A stretch of 64,000 bases of DNA from Hippophae tibetana (GCA_037013495.1 CM072801.1:107887816-107951815), one strand, 5' to 3'; positions 1-11,520 are shown, counted from the first letter of the stretch. The notes: a model not told the origin generated them from the sequence alone. A program made the numbers and translations.

Positions 1-222
1 ATCGGACCGACATACGTACACCTGATTTGTACATTTAGAACTCATTATATATCATTAAAAATACTAGGAGAGATTCCAGATAAATTCATATTTATAAACA
101 ATGCATTCCCCTAAATACATGAGCATATATATGATTAATCATCATCAACCAAGTGATTTCAGACACAAGAATAGATATAGAAGGCCAAATCATTAAAATT
201 TTTACTGTTATGTTGTCATATG
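1..222. other. Non-coding interior of the CACTA element, 3' of the protease remnant
   Basis: This AT-rich stretch lies downstream of the stop codon of the Ulp1-like remnant. It should hold that gene's 3' untranslated region and the start of the route to the missing terminus. I see no terminal inverted repeat, no 42-bp subterminal repeat and no satellite sequence here, so the left end of the element lies further out. No gene is visible. Confidence 0.6.
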
Positions 223-551
223 CTATTCAAGATCATCAGAATCTTCTTCTGATTCTTCTTGCGATGATATAATTTGAACCATGTGTTCTGCCCATTCCTC
301 TCGTAAATCATCAAAAATTTGCTGGTCGTAACCCGTCTTGTTCCAACCGAAGAACTACATGTATTCAAAATAAAAATAAGAATATGATTTCATTAATTTA
401 CAAAAACAAACTCAAATATGTTAAAACTTGTATGTATATGGGTAAAATATATTACCACATCATCAATTGGAATTTTGATATTTGTGATGATTTCACTCAT
501 AAACTTCATGACATAATAACCACACATGACTCCATTATTTTGTTGTGGAAC
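223..551 (-). pseudogene. Ulp1-like (C48) cysteine protease gene remnant, last two exons
   Basis: Two exons on the minus strand encode the C-terminal end of a Ulp1/SENP-like peptidase, a family often carried by plant CACTA and Mutator-like elements. Exon 551-456 (32 codons) begins VPQQNNGVMCGYYVMKF; the Q...G..CGYY pattern matches the segment with the catalytic cysteine and the oxyanion-hole glutamine. A 101-bp intron (455-355) starts GTAATA and ends GTAG. Exon 354-223 continues in phase with FFGWNKTGYDQQ, a DDLREEWAEHM stretch and an acidic tail (EESEEDSDDLE), and stops at TAG (225-223). The upstream acceptor at 553-552 follows a T-rich tract. Exons carrying the catalytic His and Asp are absent: only about 100 bp separate this exon from transposase sequence, and the two parts would not join in frame. 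I infer a deletion. The family call rests on motif recognition; the splice sites are predicted. Confidence 0.75.
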
Positions 552-651
552 CTACAAAAAAAAGTGCATGTATACATGAATTTTCATATTCGAACATTCT
601 TATTATTTAATTGTAAAATTAATAAAATTATTAATATTGAATTGTACATAC

Positions 652-2544
652 CATCAGGAACTTTCACACCTTCCAAACATTTACAAAACACATCCTTCTC
701 TTTTGTTGACATTGTATATGATGCTGGTGGCAAGTATGTTCGATTCTTATCATTTTCCACCCTTGGTTCCAATTCAGGTCGTATGCCTAGTTTCTTTTAA
801 TCCAATCTTGCTTTAATGCCATCCTTTGTTTTTCCAGGTATATTAAGTAAAGTGCCAATCAAGCTTTCACATACATTCTTCTCAATGTGCATGACATCTA
901 AGATGTGACGAATGTGTAGGTCTTTCCAATAAGGCAATTCCCAAAATATTGATTTTTTTTCCAACAACCATTCGGTTCAAAATCTTTTTCATTTTCACCA
1001 ATTTCATTAGTTGACCTCCTTCATTTCCCAGACTTGGTGAGTTTTTTTTTCATCTTTCCATATCGTTTGAATGTCATCCCATTCAATTGCCTTAATATCT
1101 CAATACCTCGCAAAGGTCGAGTTGCATGATCATGATCTTCTTCACCATCAAATGGTTTCTTTTGGTATCTAAACTTGTGTCCAGATGGCAAAAATCTCCT
1201 ATGTTTTCTATAAGACATCTTTCGTCCGTGAACAAGATACTTTGCAGAAGTTCCATCACTACATATAGGACATCCCTTGTAACCTTTTGTTGCATGTCCT
1301 GATAAGTTTCCATAGGCAGGAAAATCATTAATTGTCCATAAAAGAACCCCCTTCAAGTTAAAGTATTCTTCTTTATATGCATCGTAAACATTTACACCAT
1401 CATTCCACAACGTCTTTAAATCATCTATCAGAGGCTGCAAATATACATCAATATCAACACCAGGTTGTTTCGGTTCTGAGATCAATAATGTTAACATCAT
1501 GAATTTTCTTTTCATACACAACCAGGGAGGAAGGTTGTATGTTACCATAATTACTGGCCAACAACTATATCTACTACTGAGGGAACTATGTGGATTAATT
1601 CCATCAGCAGCAATGGCAAGACGCAGATTGCGCGGATCAGATGAAAATTGAGGAGATAAATTATCTACTACTTTCCAATTTGGAGAATCACAAGGATGAC
1701 GTAGCACCCCATCATCAGATCGATTATCTGAATGCCAAGTCAACATCTTTGATGTATATTTACTATTGAACAACCTTTGAAAGCGAGGGATCGGAGGAAA
1801 GTACCAAAGAACCTTTGCAGGCACGCCTTTCTTATGTGTTGTATCATTTGTACCATGCTTCCATCTCGATTCTTTACACATAGGACAATCATGTAATGTC
1901 TCATATTCTTTTCTATAAAGAATGCAATCATTAGGACAAGCGTGAATCTTATGATATTCCATGCCAAATCGACTAAGAGATTTCTTCACTTCATACATTG
2001 AAGATGGCAATTCAATACCCTCAGGAAACATATCGACTAGTAGAGTTAGTAATTCTGTGAATCCCTTGTCAGAAAAACCATGTTTTGCCTTGACATTGTA
2101 CAAATGAACCAATCCTGACATCTTAGTGTATTTTTTGCATTTTGGATACAACGGTTTTTCGGCATCTTCTATAAGTTTATTAAAGGTTTTGGGATCATCC
2201 CTGCGTAATTCATCTTCAACACCACGAAACATATTTTCTGTCTGTACATTATGATATGATGTATGTAATCCACCCACATTCTTATTATACTTTTCTCCAT
2301 GAGTATTATCAATATTTTCTCCATGATAATACCAACATTTATAGCTCAATAGAATACCATTACGGATAAGGTGATACTTAACCTCATCAAATTCATGAAA
2401 TCGCTGATTTTTACATTTAACACATGGGCATCGAATCATACTACTTCCAGTATTACTAGTTCTACAAGCAAATTCCATGAAACTTTCAACTCCAGAAATA
2501 TAGTCTTGCTCAATTCTACACTTTGACATCCAAGATTTGTCCAT
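652..2544 (-). pseudogene. CACTA transposase, tnp2 type, disrupted
   Basis: The longest open part (2544-1021, 507 codons) starts MDKSWMSKCR. It has an N-terminal transposase-associated domain with a CPCVKC motif at residues 39-44, then the tnp2/Transposase_21 region from about residue 145. Visible landmarks are CPMC (220-223), AADGINPHSS with Asp314, TINDFPAYGNLSG with Asp407, CPICSDG (425-431) and HRRFLPSGHK (448-457). Asp314 and Asp407 are probably two of the catalytic acidic residues. The frame breaks at TGA 1023-1021. Recognisable tnp2 sequence continues past it: the same frame reaches an eight-A run (minus strand of 953-960), after which the family pattern SIFWELPYWKDL and DVMHIEKNVC appears one frame over, implying loss of one A. 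A further TAA lies at 799-797, and RTYLPPASYT follows. Similarity fades at a donor-like GTATGT (651-646). The usual C-terminal part is missing. The protein would bind element ends and catalyse transposition if intact; this copy cannot. Confidence 0.9.
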
Positions 2545-2547
2545 TTT

Positions 2548-3347
2548 CTATTAATGACATTAATTAAACATATTACTTAATTATGTATTATTATATATAA
2601 ATTTCCTAATTATTAGAATATATATCAAAACATACATAATGCAAAATAGTTATCATTTTAATCATTTTACAAAACCATTTATATACAAATTAAAAAATAA
2701 GCAGTTCATGTTTCATGAATATATATATAAAAACCAATCACGCGGTTAATTCTAATTTCTAAGCATGTTACTATATCATAATTAAAAAGTAATATTAATT
2801 ATACGTATAAATTTATCCACGCAAACCCACAAAAAATTTCACATATTATTGAATACATACAAGTAATAATTCAAACATTATTATTACAAGCAAACAAAAA
2901 AACATAACTAAATCAAAAATTTATACAAAAATACGCTGTTCGATTAACGAAATACATTTACAGGCTGATAAATTAGCACAAATTAAACGTTGTTCACTTT
3001 ATTTCGACTATAAAAAAGTTACTTTGTAATATTAATAATAATAGATCACAAACCCTTTTTGATTTATCCTACTTGTCACAAGCATATGTATTTTACAAAT
3101 TATCACAACCTCCGGTTTTTAACTCATACTTATATAAGTTAAGATCAGCCTTGGATCATCCCATTTTATTAAAAATGAAATAAAGAATTATTTGGTTCTA
3201 CTGCACGAAATATTGCACTCCAAATTAAGACATAAGAACATTCATATTTCGGGAATTAATCAATGGAATACCCATACGCAGATTTTAACATTTTGCTATT
3301 AAAAAAAGAAGAACTGACAGATAATATTGTGAGAAGAGAAAACTTAC
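2548..3347 (-). other. Probable 5' intron of the transposase gene; AT-rich, no gene
   Basis: This 800-bp AT-rich stretch contains no convincing reading frame. On the minus strand it starts with a consensus donor GTAAGT (3347-3342) at the end of a pyrimidine-rich leader. It ends with AATAG (AG at 2549-2548), three bases before the transposase ATG at 2544-2542. A leader intron next to the start codon would explain the gap between promoter end and coding region. The sites fit consensus but no transcript evidence is available. Confidence 0.45.
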
Positions 3348-3510
3348 AAACGTCCATTCAAATGGTGGTTGGAGGTGGCCGGAAATGTAGAACGAAGGTG
3401 GCGCACGGTTAAGATTGTGGGAGAAAAGTGACTCGAGTGAGGAAAGGAGAGGAAGATGCAGATCGAAAACTGGAAATCTGCGTACTAAATGAGATGTTAG
3501 GGCATATATT
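3348..3510 (-). promoter_or_regulatory. Putative promoter and 5' leader exon of the transposase gene
   Basis: The minus strand has a TATA-like AATATATG just inside the subterminal repeats (about 3510-3503). About 30 bases downstream a C/T-rich, higher-GC leader begins and runs to a GTAAGT splice donor at 3347-3342. The base composition differs sharply from the AT-rich intron that follows. An open frame passes through the leader, but it also runs into the palindromic repeats and shows no family I recognise, so I treat the region as untranslated. The TATA and start-site assignments are inference from spacing. Confidence 0.4.
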
Positions 3511-3512
3511 AG

Positions 3513-3751
3513 GTGGATAGCGTCGGTTGTCCACGTCAACCGACGCTATGTTACGTGGATAGCATCGGTTGTCCACGTCAACCGACCCTATGTTACGTGG
3601 ATAGCGTCGGTTGTCCACGTTAACCAACGCTATGTTACGTGGATAGCGTCGGTTGTCCACGTCAACCGACGCTATCCACGTAACATAGCGTCGGTTGACG
3701 TGGACAACCTACGCTATCCACCTAACATAGCGTCGGTTGATGTGGACAACC
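3513..3751. repeat. CACTA subterminal repeats: 42-bp palindromic units in direct and inverted order
   Basis: Four direct units start at 3513, 3555, 3597 and 3639, with an exact 42-bp spacing. Two inverted units follow (3680-3721, and a partial from 3722). Each unit is itself nearly palindromic: ATAGCGTCGGTTG, a seven-base centre, then CAACCGACGCTAT. The fourth unit (3639-3679) is a perfect inverted repeat with 17-base arms. In characterised CACTA elements such as En/Spm, multicopy motifs near the ends bind the element's DNA-binding protein; these units occupy the equivalent place. The function is inferred from that analogy. The repeats are CpG-rich compared with the surroundings and could fold into strong hairpins. 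Confidence 0.85.
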
Positions 3752-3777
3752 GACTTTAAATTCATTCAAAGTCGGTT
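3748..3777. repeat. Small inverted repeat beside the CACTA terminus
   Basis: AACCGACTTT (3748-3757) and AAAGTCGGTT (3768-3777) form a perfect 10-base-arm inverted repeat around a 10-base centre. The core ACCGAC also appears in the 42-bp units, so this may be a diverged relative of them. It lies between the subterminal block and the terminal inverted repeat. Confidence 0.7.
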
Positions 3778-3803
3778 TTTTGTAAAAACCGATTTTAGAC
3801 ATC

Positions 3804-3831
3804 GACTTATATACCCCTTTTTGTAGTAGTG
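3804..3831 (-). repeat. CACTA terminal inverted repeat (one end)
   Basis: The minus strand from 3831 reads CACTACTACAAAAAGGGGTA and continues TATAAGTC. It opens with the CACTA pentamer that defines the superfamily and has the A-run common in plant members. The position is exact because satellite sequence resumes at 3832. The partner repeat is outside the window, so the true TIR length cannot be measured here. Confidence 0.92.
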
Positions 3832-3834
3832 AAG
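3832..3834. other. Presumed 3-bp target-site duplication (AAG) at the insertion junction
   Basis: CACTA transposons make 3-bp target duplications. The three bases outside the terminus are AAG, followed by GAATTAATTG. In the other monomers the same position reads AAAAAGAAGG and then AATTAATT or TATTAATT, so the insertion fell inside this conserved motif. Only one copy of the duplication is visible; the matching AAG should lie beyond the element's far end. Confidence 0.65.
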
Positions 3835-4488
3835 GAATTAATTGTGGTTGTAACTTAAAACTGTTATAACTTTTAATTTGTTCATCGAAATGACTACTAT
3901 AATATATCAAATCGGAAGCTCGTTCTGATACCTAAAAACGCACCGTCGCAATAGTATATTTCCCCACTTTTGTTAACCCAACTTTCATCGTTCATACTAT
4001 ATAATGATGTCTTAAACTTGGGTCGCACCTTATTTCGTTGTAATCTGTTCTTGCCCTTTAGGATTTCAATTTGTTCATCTTAGCCATATTCTTAGTAATT
4101 CAATCTTTCTCATTCCATTGAGTTCCAGGGTTATTAGGTTGTCCGCACAAGAGATTCGCATCGTTTGGGATCATAGCCTTGGTTGCTGATAATAGTGTAT
4201 CTATCTTCACATATCTATTTTTTGAATTTTAGATTTAAAAAATTTTGTGCTTTGTAGGTTTTCTCCTCTCTTAAGTCACAAATTCCAAAAAGAGAAAGAA
4301 ATTGTGTCCTTAAAGTCTTGTCTTTTATTCCAATTTTATTGACATTGTTTTCCACTTTGGATTTCATATCTTATTTTTCTTTAAAATCTCGTTATCTTTT
4401 ACTTTTATTTTTTTTTATGTGTTCCACCTTTCTTTCTACTTGATAAAAACAAGAGAGCTAATACAGTTCACAGTGTAAAAACAAAAAG

Positions 4489-7400
4489 AAGGTGTTAATT
4501 GTGGTTGTTACTTACAACTGTTATAACTTTTAATTTTTGCATCGAAATGACTACTATAATATATCAAATCGGAAGCTCGTTTCGATACCTAAAAATGCAC
4601 CGTAGCATTAGTATATTTCCCCACTTTTGTTAACCCAACTTTCATCGTTCATACTATATAATGATGTCTTAAACTTGGGTCGCACCTTATTTCGTTGTAA
4701 TCTGTTTTTGCCCTTTAAGATTTCAATTTGTTCATCTTAGCCATATTCTTAGTAATTCAATCTTTCTCATTCCATTGAGTTCCAGGGTTATTAGGTTGTC
4801 CGCATAAGAGATTCACATCGTTTGGGATCATAGCCTTGGTTGCTGATAATAGTGTATCTATCTTCACATATCTATTTTTTGAATTTTAGATTTAAAAAAT
4901 TTTGTGCTTTGTAGGTTTTCTCCTCTCTTAAGTCACAAATTCCAAAAAGAGAAAGAAATTGTGTCCTTAAAGTCTTGTCTTTTATTTCAATTTTATTGAC
5001 ATTGTTTTCCACTTTGGATTTCATATCTTATTTTTCTTTAAAATCTCGTTATCTTTTACTTTTCTTTGTTTTATGTGTTCCACCTTTCTTTCTTCTTGAG
5101 AAAAACAAGAGAGCTAATACAGTTCACAGTGTAAAAACAAAAAGAAGGAATTAATTGTGGTTGTAACTTAAAACTGTTATAACTTTTAATTTGTTCATCG
5201 AAATGACTATTATAATATATCAAATCGGAAGCTCGTTCCGATACCTAAAAATGCACCGTAGCGTTAGTATATTTCCCCACTTTTGTTAACCTAACTTTCA
5301 TCGTTCATACTATATAATGATGTCTTAAACTTGGGTCGCACCTTATTTTGTTGTAATCTGTTCTTGCCCTTTAGGAGTTCAATTTGTTCATCTTAGCCAT
5401 ATTCTTAGTAAATCAATCTTTCTTATTCCATTGAGTTCCAGGGTTCTTAGGTTGTCCGCAAAAGGGATTCGCATCGTTTGGGATCATAGCTTTGGTTGTT
5501 GAAAATAGTGTATCTATCTTCACATATCAATTTTTTTAATTTTAGAGTTAAAAAATTTTGTGCTTTGGAGGCTTTATCCTATCTTATGTCACAAATTTAA
5601 AAAAAAAAAAAGAAATTGTGTCCTTAAAGTCTTGTCTTTTATTTCAATTTTGTTGACATTGTTTTCCACTTTGGATTTCATATCTTATTTTTCTTTAAAA
5701 TCTCGTTATCTTTTACTTTTCTTTGTTTTATATGTTCCACCTTTCTTTCTTCTTGAGAAAAACAAGAGAGCTAATACAGTTCACAGTGTAAAAACAAAAA
5801 GAAGGTATTAATTGTGGTTGTTACTTACAACTGTTATAACTTTTAATTTTTGTATCGAAATGACTACTATAATATATCAAATCGGAAGCTCGTTCCGATA
5901 CTTAAAAACGCACCGTCACAATAGTATATTTCCCCACTTTTGTTAACCCAACTTTCATCGTTCATACTATATAATGATGTCTTAAACTTGGGTCGCACCT
6001 TATTTCGTTGTAATCTGTTCTTACCCTTTAGGATTTCAATTTGTTCATCTTAGCCATATTCTTAGTAATTCAATCTTTCTCATTCCATTGAGTTCCAGGG
6101 TTATTAGGTTGTCCGCACAAGAGATTCGCATCGTTTGGGATCATAGCCTTGGTGGCTGATAATAGTGTATCTATCTTCACATATCTATTTTTTGAATTTT
6201 AGATTTAAAAAATTTTGTGCTTTGTATGTTTTCTCCTCTCTTAAGTCACAAATTCCAAAAAGAGAAAGAAATTGTGTCCTTAAAGTCTTGTCTTTTATTT
6301 CAATTTTATTGACATTGTTTTCCACTTTGGATTTCATATCTTATTTTTCTTTAAAATCTCGTTATCTTTTACTTTTCTTTGTTTTATGTGTTCCACCTTT
6401 CTTTCTTCTTGAGAAAAACAAGAGAGCTAATACAGTTCACAGTGTAAAAACAAAAAGAAGGTGTTAATTGTGGTTGTTACTTACAACTGTTATAACTTTT
6501 AATTTTTGCATCGAAATGACTACAATAATATATCAAATCGGAAGCTCGTTTCGATACCTAAAAATGCACCGTAGCATTAGTATATTTCCCCACTTTTGTT
6601 AACCCAACTTTCATCGTTCATACTATATAATGATGTCTTAAACTTGGGTCGCACCTTATTTCGTTGTAATCTGTTCTTGCCCTTTAGGATTTCAATTTGT
6701 TCATCTTAGCCATATTCTTAGTAATTCAATCTTTCTCATTCCATTGAGTTCCAGGGTTATTAGGTTGTCCGCACAAGAGATTCGCATCGTTTGGGATCAT
6801 AGCCTTGGTTGCTGATAATAATGTATCTATCTTCACATATCTATTTTTTGAATTTTAGATTTAAAAAATTTTGTGCTTTGTAGGTTTTCTCCTCTCTTAA
6901 GTCACAAATTCCAAAAAGAGAAAGAAATTGTGTCCTTAAAGTCTTGTCTTTTATTCCAATTTTATTGACATTGTTTTCCACTTTGGATTTCATATCTTAT
7001 TTTTCTTTAAAATCTCGTTATCTTTTACTTTTATTTTTTTTTATGTGTTCCACCTTTCTTTCTACTTGATAAAAACAAGAGAGCTAATACAGTTCACAGT
7101 GTAAAAACAAAAAGAAGGTGTTAATTGTGGTTGTTACTTACAACTGTTATAACTTTTAATTTTTGCATCGAAATGACTACTATAATATATCAAATCGGAA
7201 GCTCGTTTCGATACCTAAAAATGCACCGTAGCATTAGTATATTTCCCCACTTTTGTTAACCCAACTTTCATCGTTCATACTATATAATGATGTCTTAAAC
7301 TTGGGTCGCACCTTATTTCGTTGTAATCTGTTTTTGCCCTTTAAGATTTCAATTTGTTCATCTTAGCCATATTCTTAGTAATTCAATCTTTCTCATTCCA

Positions 7401-10400
7401 TTGAGTTCCAGGGTTATTAGGTTGTCCGCACAAGAGATTCACATCGTTTGGGATCATAGCCTTGGTTGCTGATAATAGTGTATCTATCTTCACATATCTA
7501 TTTTTTGAATTTTAGATTTAAAAAATTTTGTGCTTTGTAGGTTTTCTCCTCTCTTAAGTCACAAATTCCAAAAAGAGAAAGAAATTGTGTCCTTAAAGTC
7601 TTGTCTTTTATTTCAATTTTATTGACATTGTTTTCCACTTTGGATTTCATATCTTATTTTTCTTTAAAATCTCGTTATCTTTTACTTTTCTTTGTTTTAT
7701 GTGTTCCACCTTTCTTTCTTCTTGAGAAAAACAAGAGAGCTAATACAGTTCACAGTGTAAAAACAAAAAGAAGGAATTAATTGTGGTTGTAACTTAAAAC
7801 TGTTATAACTTTTAATTTGTTCATCGAAATGACTATTATAATATATCAAATCGGAAGCTCGTTCCGATACCTAAAAATGCACCGTAGCGTTAGTATATTT
7901 CCCCACTTTTGTTAACCTAACTTTCATCGTTCATACTATATAATGATGTCTTAAACTTGGGTCGCACCTTATTTTGTTGTAATCTGTTCTTGCCCTTTAG
8001 GAGTTCAATTTGTTCATCTTAGCCATATTCTTAGTAAATCAATCTTTCTTATTCCATTGAGTTCCAGGGTTCTTAGGTTGTCCGCAAAAGGGATTCGCAT
8101 CGTTTGGGATCATAGCTTTGGTTGTTGAAAATAGTGTATCTATCTTCACATATCAATTTTTTTAATTTTAGAGTTAAAAAATTTTGTGCTTTGGAGGCTT
8201 TATCCTATCTTATGTCACAAATTTAAAAAAAAAAAAAGAAATTGTGTCCTTAAAGTCTTGTCTTTTATTTCAATTTTGTTGACATTGTTTTCCACTTTGG
8301 ATTTCATATCTTATTTTTCTTTAAAATCTCGTTATCTTTTACTTTTCTTTGTTTTATATGTTCCACCTTTCTTTCTTCTTGAGAAAAACAAGAGAGCTAA
8401 TACAGTTCACAGTGTAAAAACAAAAAGAAGGTATTAATTGTGGTTGTTACTTACAACTGTTATAACTTTTAATTTTTGTATCGAAATGACTACTATAATA
8501 TATCAAATCGGAAGCTCGTTCCGATACTTAAAAACGCACCGTCACAATAGTATATTTCCCCACTTTTGTTAACCCAACTTTCATCGTTCATACTATATAA
8601 TGATGTCTTAAACTTGGGTCGCACCTTATTTCGTTGTAATCTGTTCTTACCCTTTAGGATTTCAATTTGTTCATCTTAGCCATATTCTTAGTAATTCAAT
8701 CTTTCTCATTCCATTGAGTTCCAGGGTTATTAGGTTGTCCGCACAAGAGATTCGCATCGTTTGGGATCATAGCCTTGGTGGCTGATAATAGTGTATCTAT
8801 CTTCACATATCTATTTTTTGAATTTTAGATTTAAAAAATTTTGTGCTTTGTATGTTTTCTCCTCTCTTAAGTCACAAATTCCAAAAAGAGAAAGAAATTG
8901 TGTCCTTAAAGTCTTGTCTTTTATTTCAATTTTATTGACATTGTTTTCCACTTTGGATTTCATATCTTATTTTTCTTTAAAATCTCGTTATCTTTTACTT
9001 TTCTTTGTTTTATGTGTTCCACCTTTCTTTCTTCTTGAGAAAAACAAGAGAGCTAATACAGTTCACAGTGTAAAAACAAAAAGAAGGTGTTAATTGTGGT
9101 TGTTACTTACAACTGTTATAACTTTTAATTTTTGCATCGAAATGACTACAATAATATATCAAATCGGAAGCTCGTTTCGATACCTAAAAATGCACCGTAG
9201 CATTAGTATATTTCCCCACTTTTGTTAACCCAACTTTCATCGTTCATACTATATAATGATGTCTTAAACTTGGGTCGCACCTTATTTCGTTGTAATCTGT
9301 TTTTGCCCTTTAAGATTTCAATTTGTTCATCTTAGCCATATTCTTAGTAATTCAATCTTTCTCATTCCATTGAGTTCCAGGGTTATTAGGTTGTCCACAC
9401 AAGAGATTCACATCGTTTGGGATCATAGCCTTGGTTGCTGATAATAGTGTATCTATCTTCACATATCTATTTTTTGAATTTTAGATTTAAAAAATTTTGT
9501 GCTTTGTAGGTTTTCTCCTCTCTTAAGTCACAAATTCCAAAAAGAGAAAGAAATTGTGTCCTTAAAGTCTTGTCTTTTATTTCAATTTTATTGACATTGT
9601 TTTCCACTTTGGATTTCATATCTTATTTTTCTTTAAAATCTCGTTATCTTTTACTTTTCTTTGTTTTATGTGTTCCACCTTTCTTTCTTCTTGAGAAAAA
9701 CAAGAGAGCTAATACAGTTCACAGTGTAAAAACAAAAAGAAGGAATTAATTGTGGTTGTAACTTAAAACTGTTATAACTTTTAATTTGTTCATCGAAATG
9801 ACTATTATAATATATCAAATCGGAAGCTCGTTCCGATACCTAAAAATGCACCGTAGCGTTAGTATATTTCCCCACTTTTGTTAACCTAACTTTCATCGTT
9901 CATACTATATAATGATGTCTTAAACTTGGGTCGCACCTTATTTTGTTGTAATCTGTTCTTGCCCTTTAGGAGTTCAATTTGTTCATCTTAGCCATATTCT
10001 TAGTAAATCAATCTTTCTTATTCCATTGAGTTCCAGGGTTCTTAGGTTGTCCGCAAAAGGGATTCGCATCGTTTGGGATCATAGCTTTGGTTGTTGAAAA
10101 TAGTGTATCTATCTTCACATATCAATTTTTTTAATTTTAGAGTTAAAAAATTTTGTGCTTTGGAGGCTTTATCCTATCTTATGTCACAAATTTAAAAAAA
10201 AAAAAAGAAATTGTGTCCTTAAAGTCTTGTCTTTTATTTCAATTTTGTTGACATTGTTTTCCACTTTGGATTTCATATCTTATTTTTCTTTAAAATCTCG
10301 TTATCTTTTACTTTTCTTTGTTTTATATGTTCCACCTTTCTTTCTTCTTGAGAAAAACAAGAGAGCTAATACAGTTCACAGTGTAAAAACAAAAAGAAGG

Positions 10401-11520
10401 TATTAATTGTGGTTGTTACTTACAACTGTTATAACTTTTAATTTTTGTATCGAAATGACTACTATAATATATCAAATCGGAAGCTCGTTCCGATACTTAA
10501 AAACGCACCGTCACAATAGTATATTTCCCCACTTTTGTTAACCCAACTTTCATCGTTCATACTATATAATGATGTCTTAAACTTGGGTCGCACCTTATTT
10601 CGTTGTAATCTGTTCTTACCCTTTAGGATTTCAATTTGTTCATCTTAGCCATATTCTTAGTAATTCAATCTTTCTCATTCCATTGAGTTCCAGGGTTATT
10701 AGGTTGTCCGCACAAGAGATTCGCATCGTTTGGGATCATAGCCTTGGTGGCTGATAATAGTGTATCTATCTTCACATATCTATTTTTTGAATTTTAGATT
10801 TAAAAAATTTTGTGCTTTGTATGTTTTCTCCTCTCTTAAGTCACAAATTCCAAAAAGAGAAAGAAATTGTGTCCTTAAAGTCTTGTCTTTTATTTCAATT
10901 TTATTGACATTGTTTTCCACTTTGGATTTCATATCTTATTTTTCTTTAAAATCTCGTTATCTTTTACTTTTCTTTGTTTTATGTGTTCCACCTTTCTTTC
11001 TTCTTGAGAAAAACAAGAGAGCTAATACAGTTCACAGTGTAAAAACAAAAAGAAGGTGTTAATTGTGGTTGTTACTTACAACTGTTATAACTTTTAATTT
11101 TTGCATCGAAATGACTACAATAATATATCAAATCGGAAGCTCGTTTCGATACCTAAAAATGCACCGTAGCATTAGTATATTTCCCCACTTTTGTTAACCC
11201 AACTTTCATCGTTCATACTATATAATGATGTCTTAAACTTGGGTCGCACCTTATTTCGTTGTAATCTGTTCTTGCCCTTTAGGATTTCAATTTGTTCATC
11301 TTAGCCATATTCTTAGTAATTCAATCTTTCTCATTCCATTGAGTTCCAGGGTTATTAGGTTGTCCGCACAAGAGATTCGCATCGTTTGGGATCATAGCCT
11401 TGGTTGCTGATAATAATGTATCTATCTTCACATATCTATTTTTTGAATTTTAGATTTAAAAAATTTTGTGCTTTGTAGGTTTTCTCCTCTCTTAAGTCAC
11501 AAATTCCAAAAAGAGAAAGA
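4489..11520. repeat. Higher-order repeat block A: four-monomer then three-monomer periods
   Basis: The four-monomer set 4489-7114 is repeated at 7115-9739 (offset 2,626 bp). Its monomers from 5145 recur at 7771 and again at 9740 (offset 1,969 bp, three monomers). Marker changes shared by copies include ACTACAATAATAT in 6458, 9084 and 11053, and the 13-A run in 5145, 7771 and 9740. By eye the copies are almost identical. Homology to the third copy ends around 11520-11535, where 11053 has TTACAGTC in place of TTAAAGTC. Confidence 0.85.

Larger units (their letters stand above)
1..3831 (-). mobile_element. CACTA (En/Spm-type) DNA transposon, partial: one terminus and the internal genes
   Basis: This is one end and the coding interior of a class II CACTA transposon. 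The minus strand read from 3831 begins CACTACTACAAAAAGGGG, a typical plant CACTA terminal inverted repeat. Inward of it are 42-bp subterminal palindromic repeats, a likely leader exon and intron, a tnp2-type transposase (2544 to about 652) and the last exons of a Ulp1-like protease gene (551-223). The opposite terminus is not in the window, so full length is unknown. The right flank (3832 onward) is satellite DNA in mid-monomer, showing insertion into the array. Both genes are damaged, so the copy is probably non-autonomous, although it could still move if a related element supplied transposase. The superfamily call is firm because terminus, transposase and layout agree. Confidence 0.95.

Noticed and set aside
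384..800. Plus-strand frame of 138 codons.
   Set aside because: It is antisense to the Ulp1-like exon, its intron and the tnp2 tail, and has no recognisable domain.
3285..3910. Minus-strand frames at 3285-3539, 3409-3660 and 3722-3910.
   Set aside because: One crosses the leader, one is a translation of the palindromic repeats (periodic DNRRYPRNI pattern), and one crosses the transposon-satellite junction. None looks like a protein.
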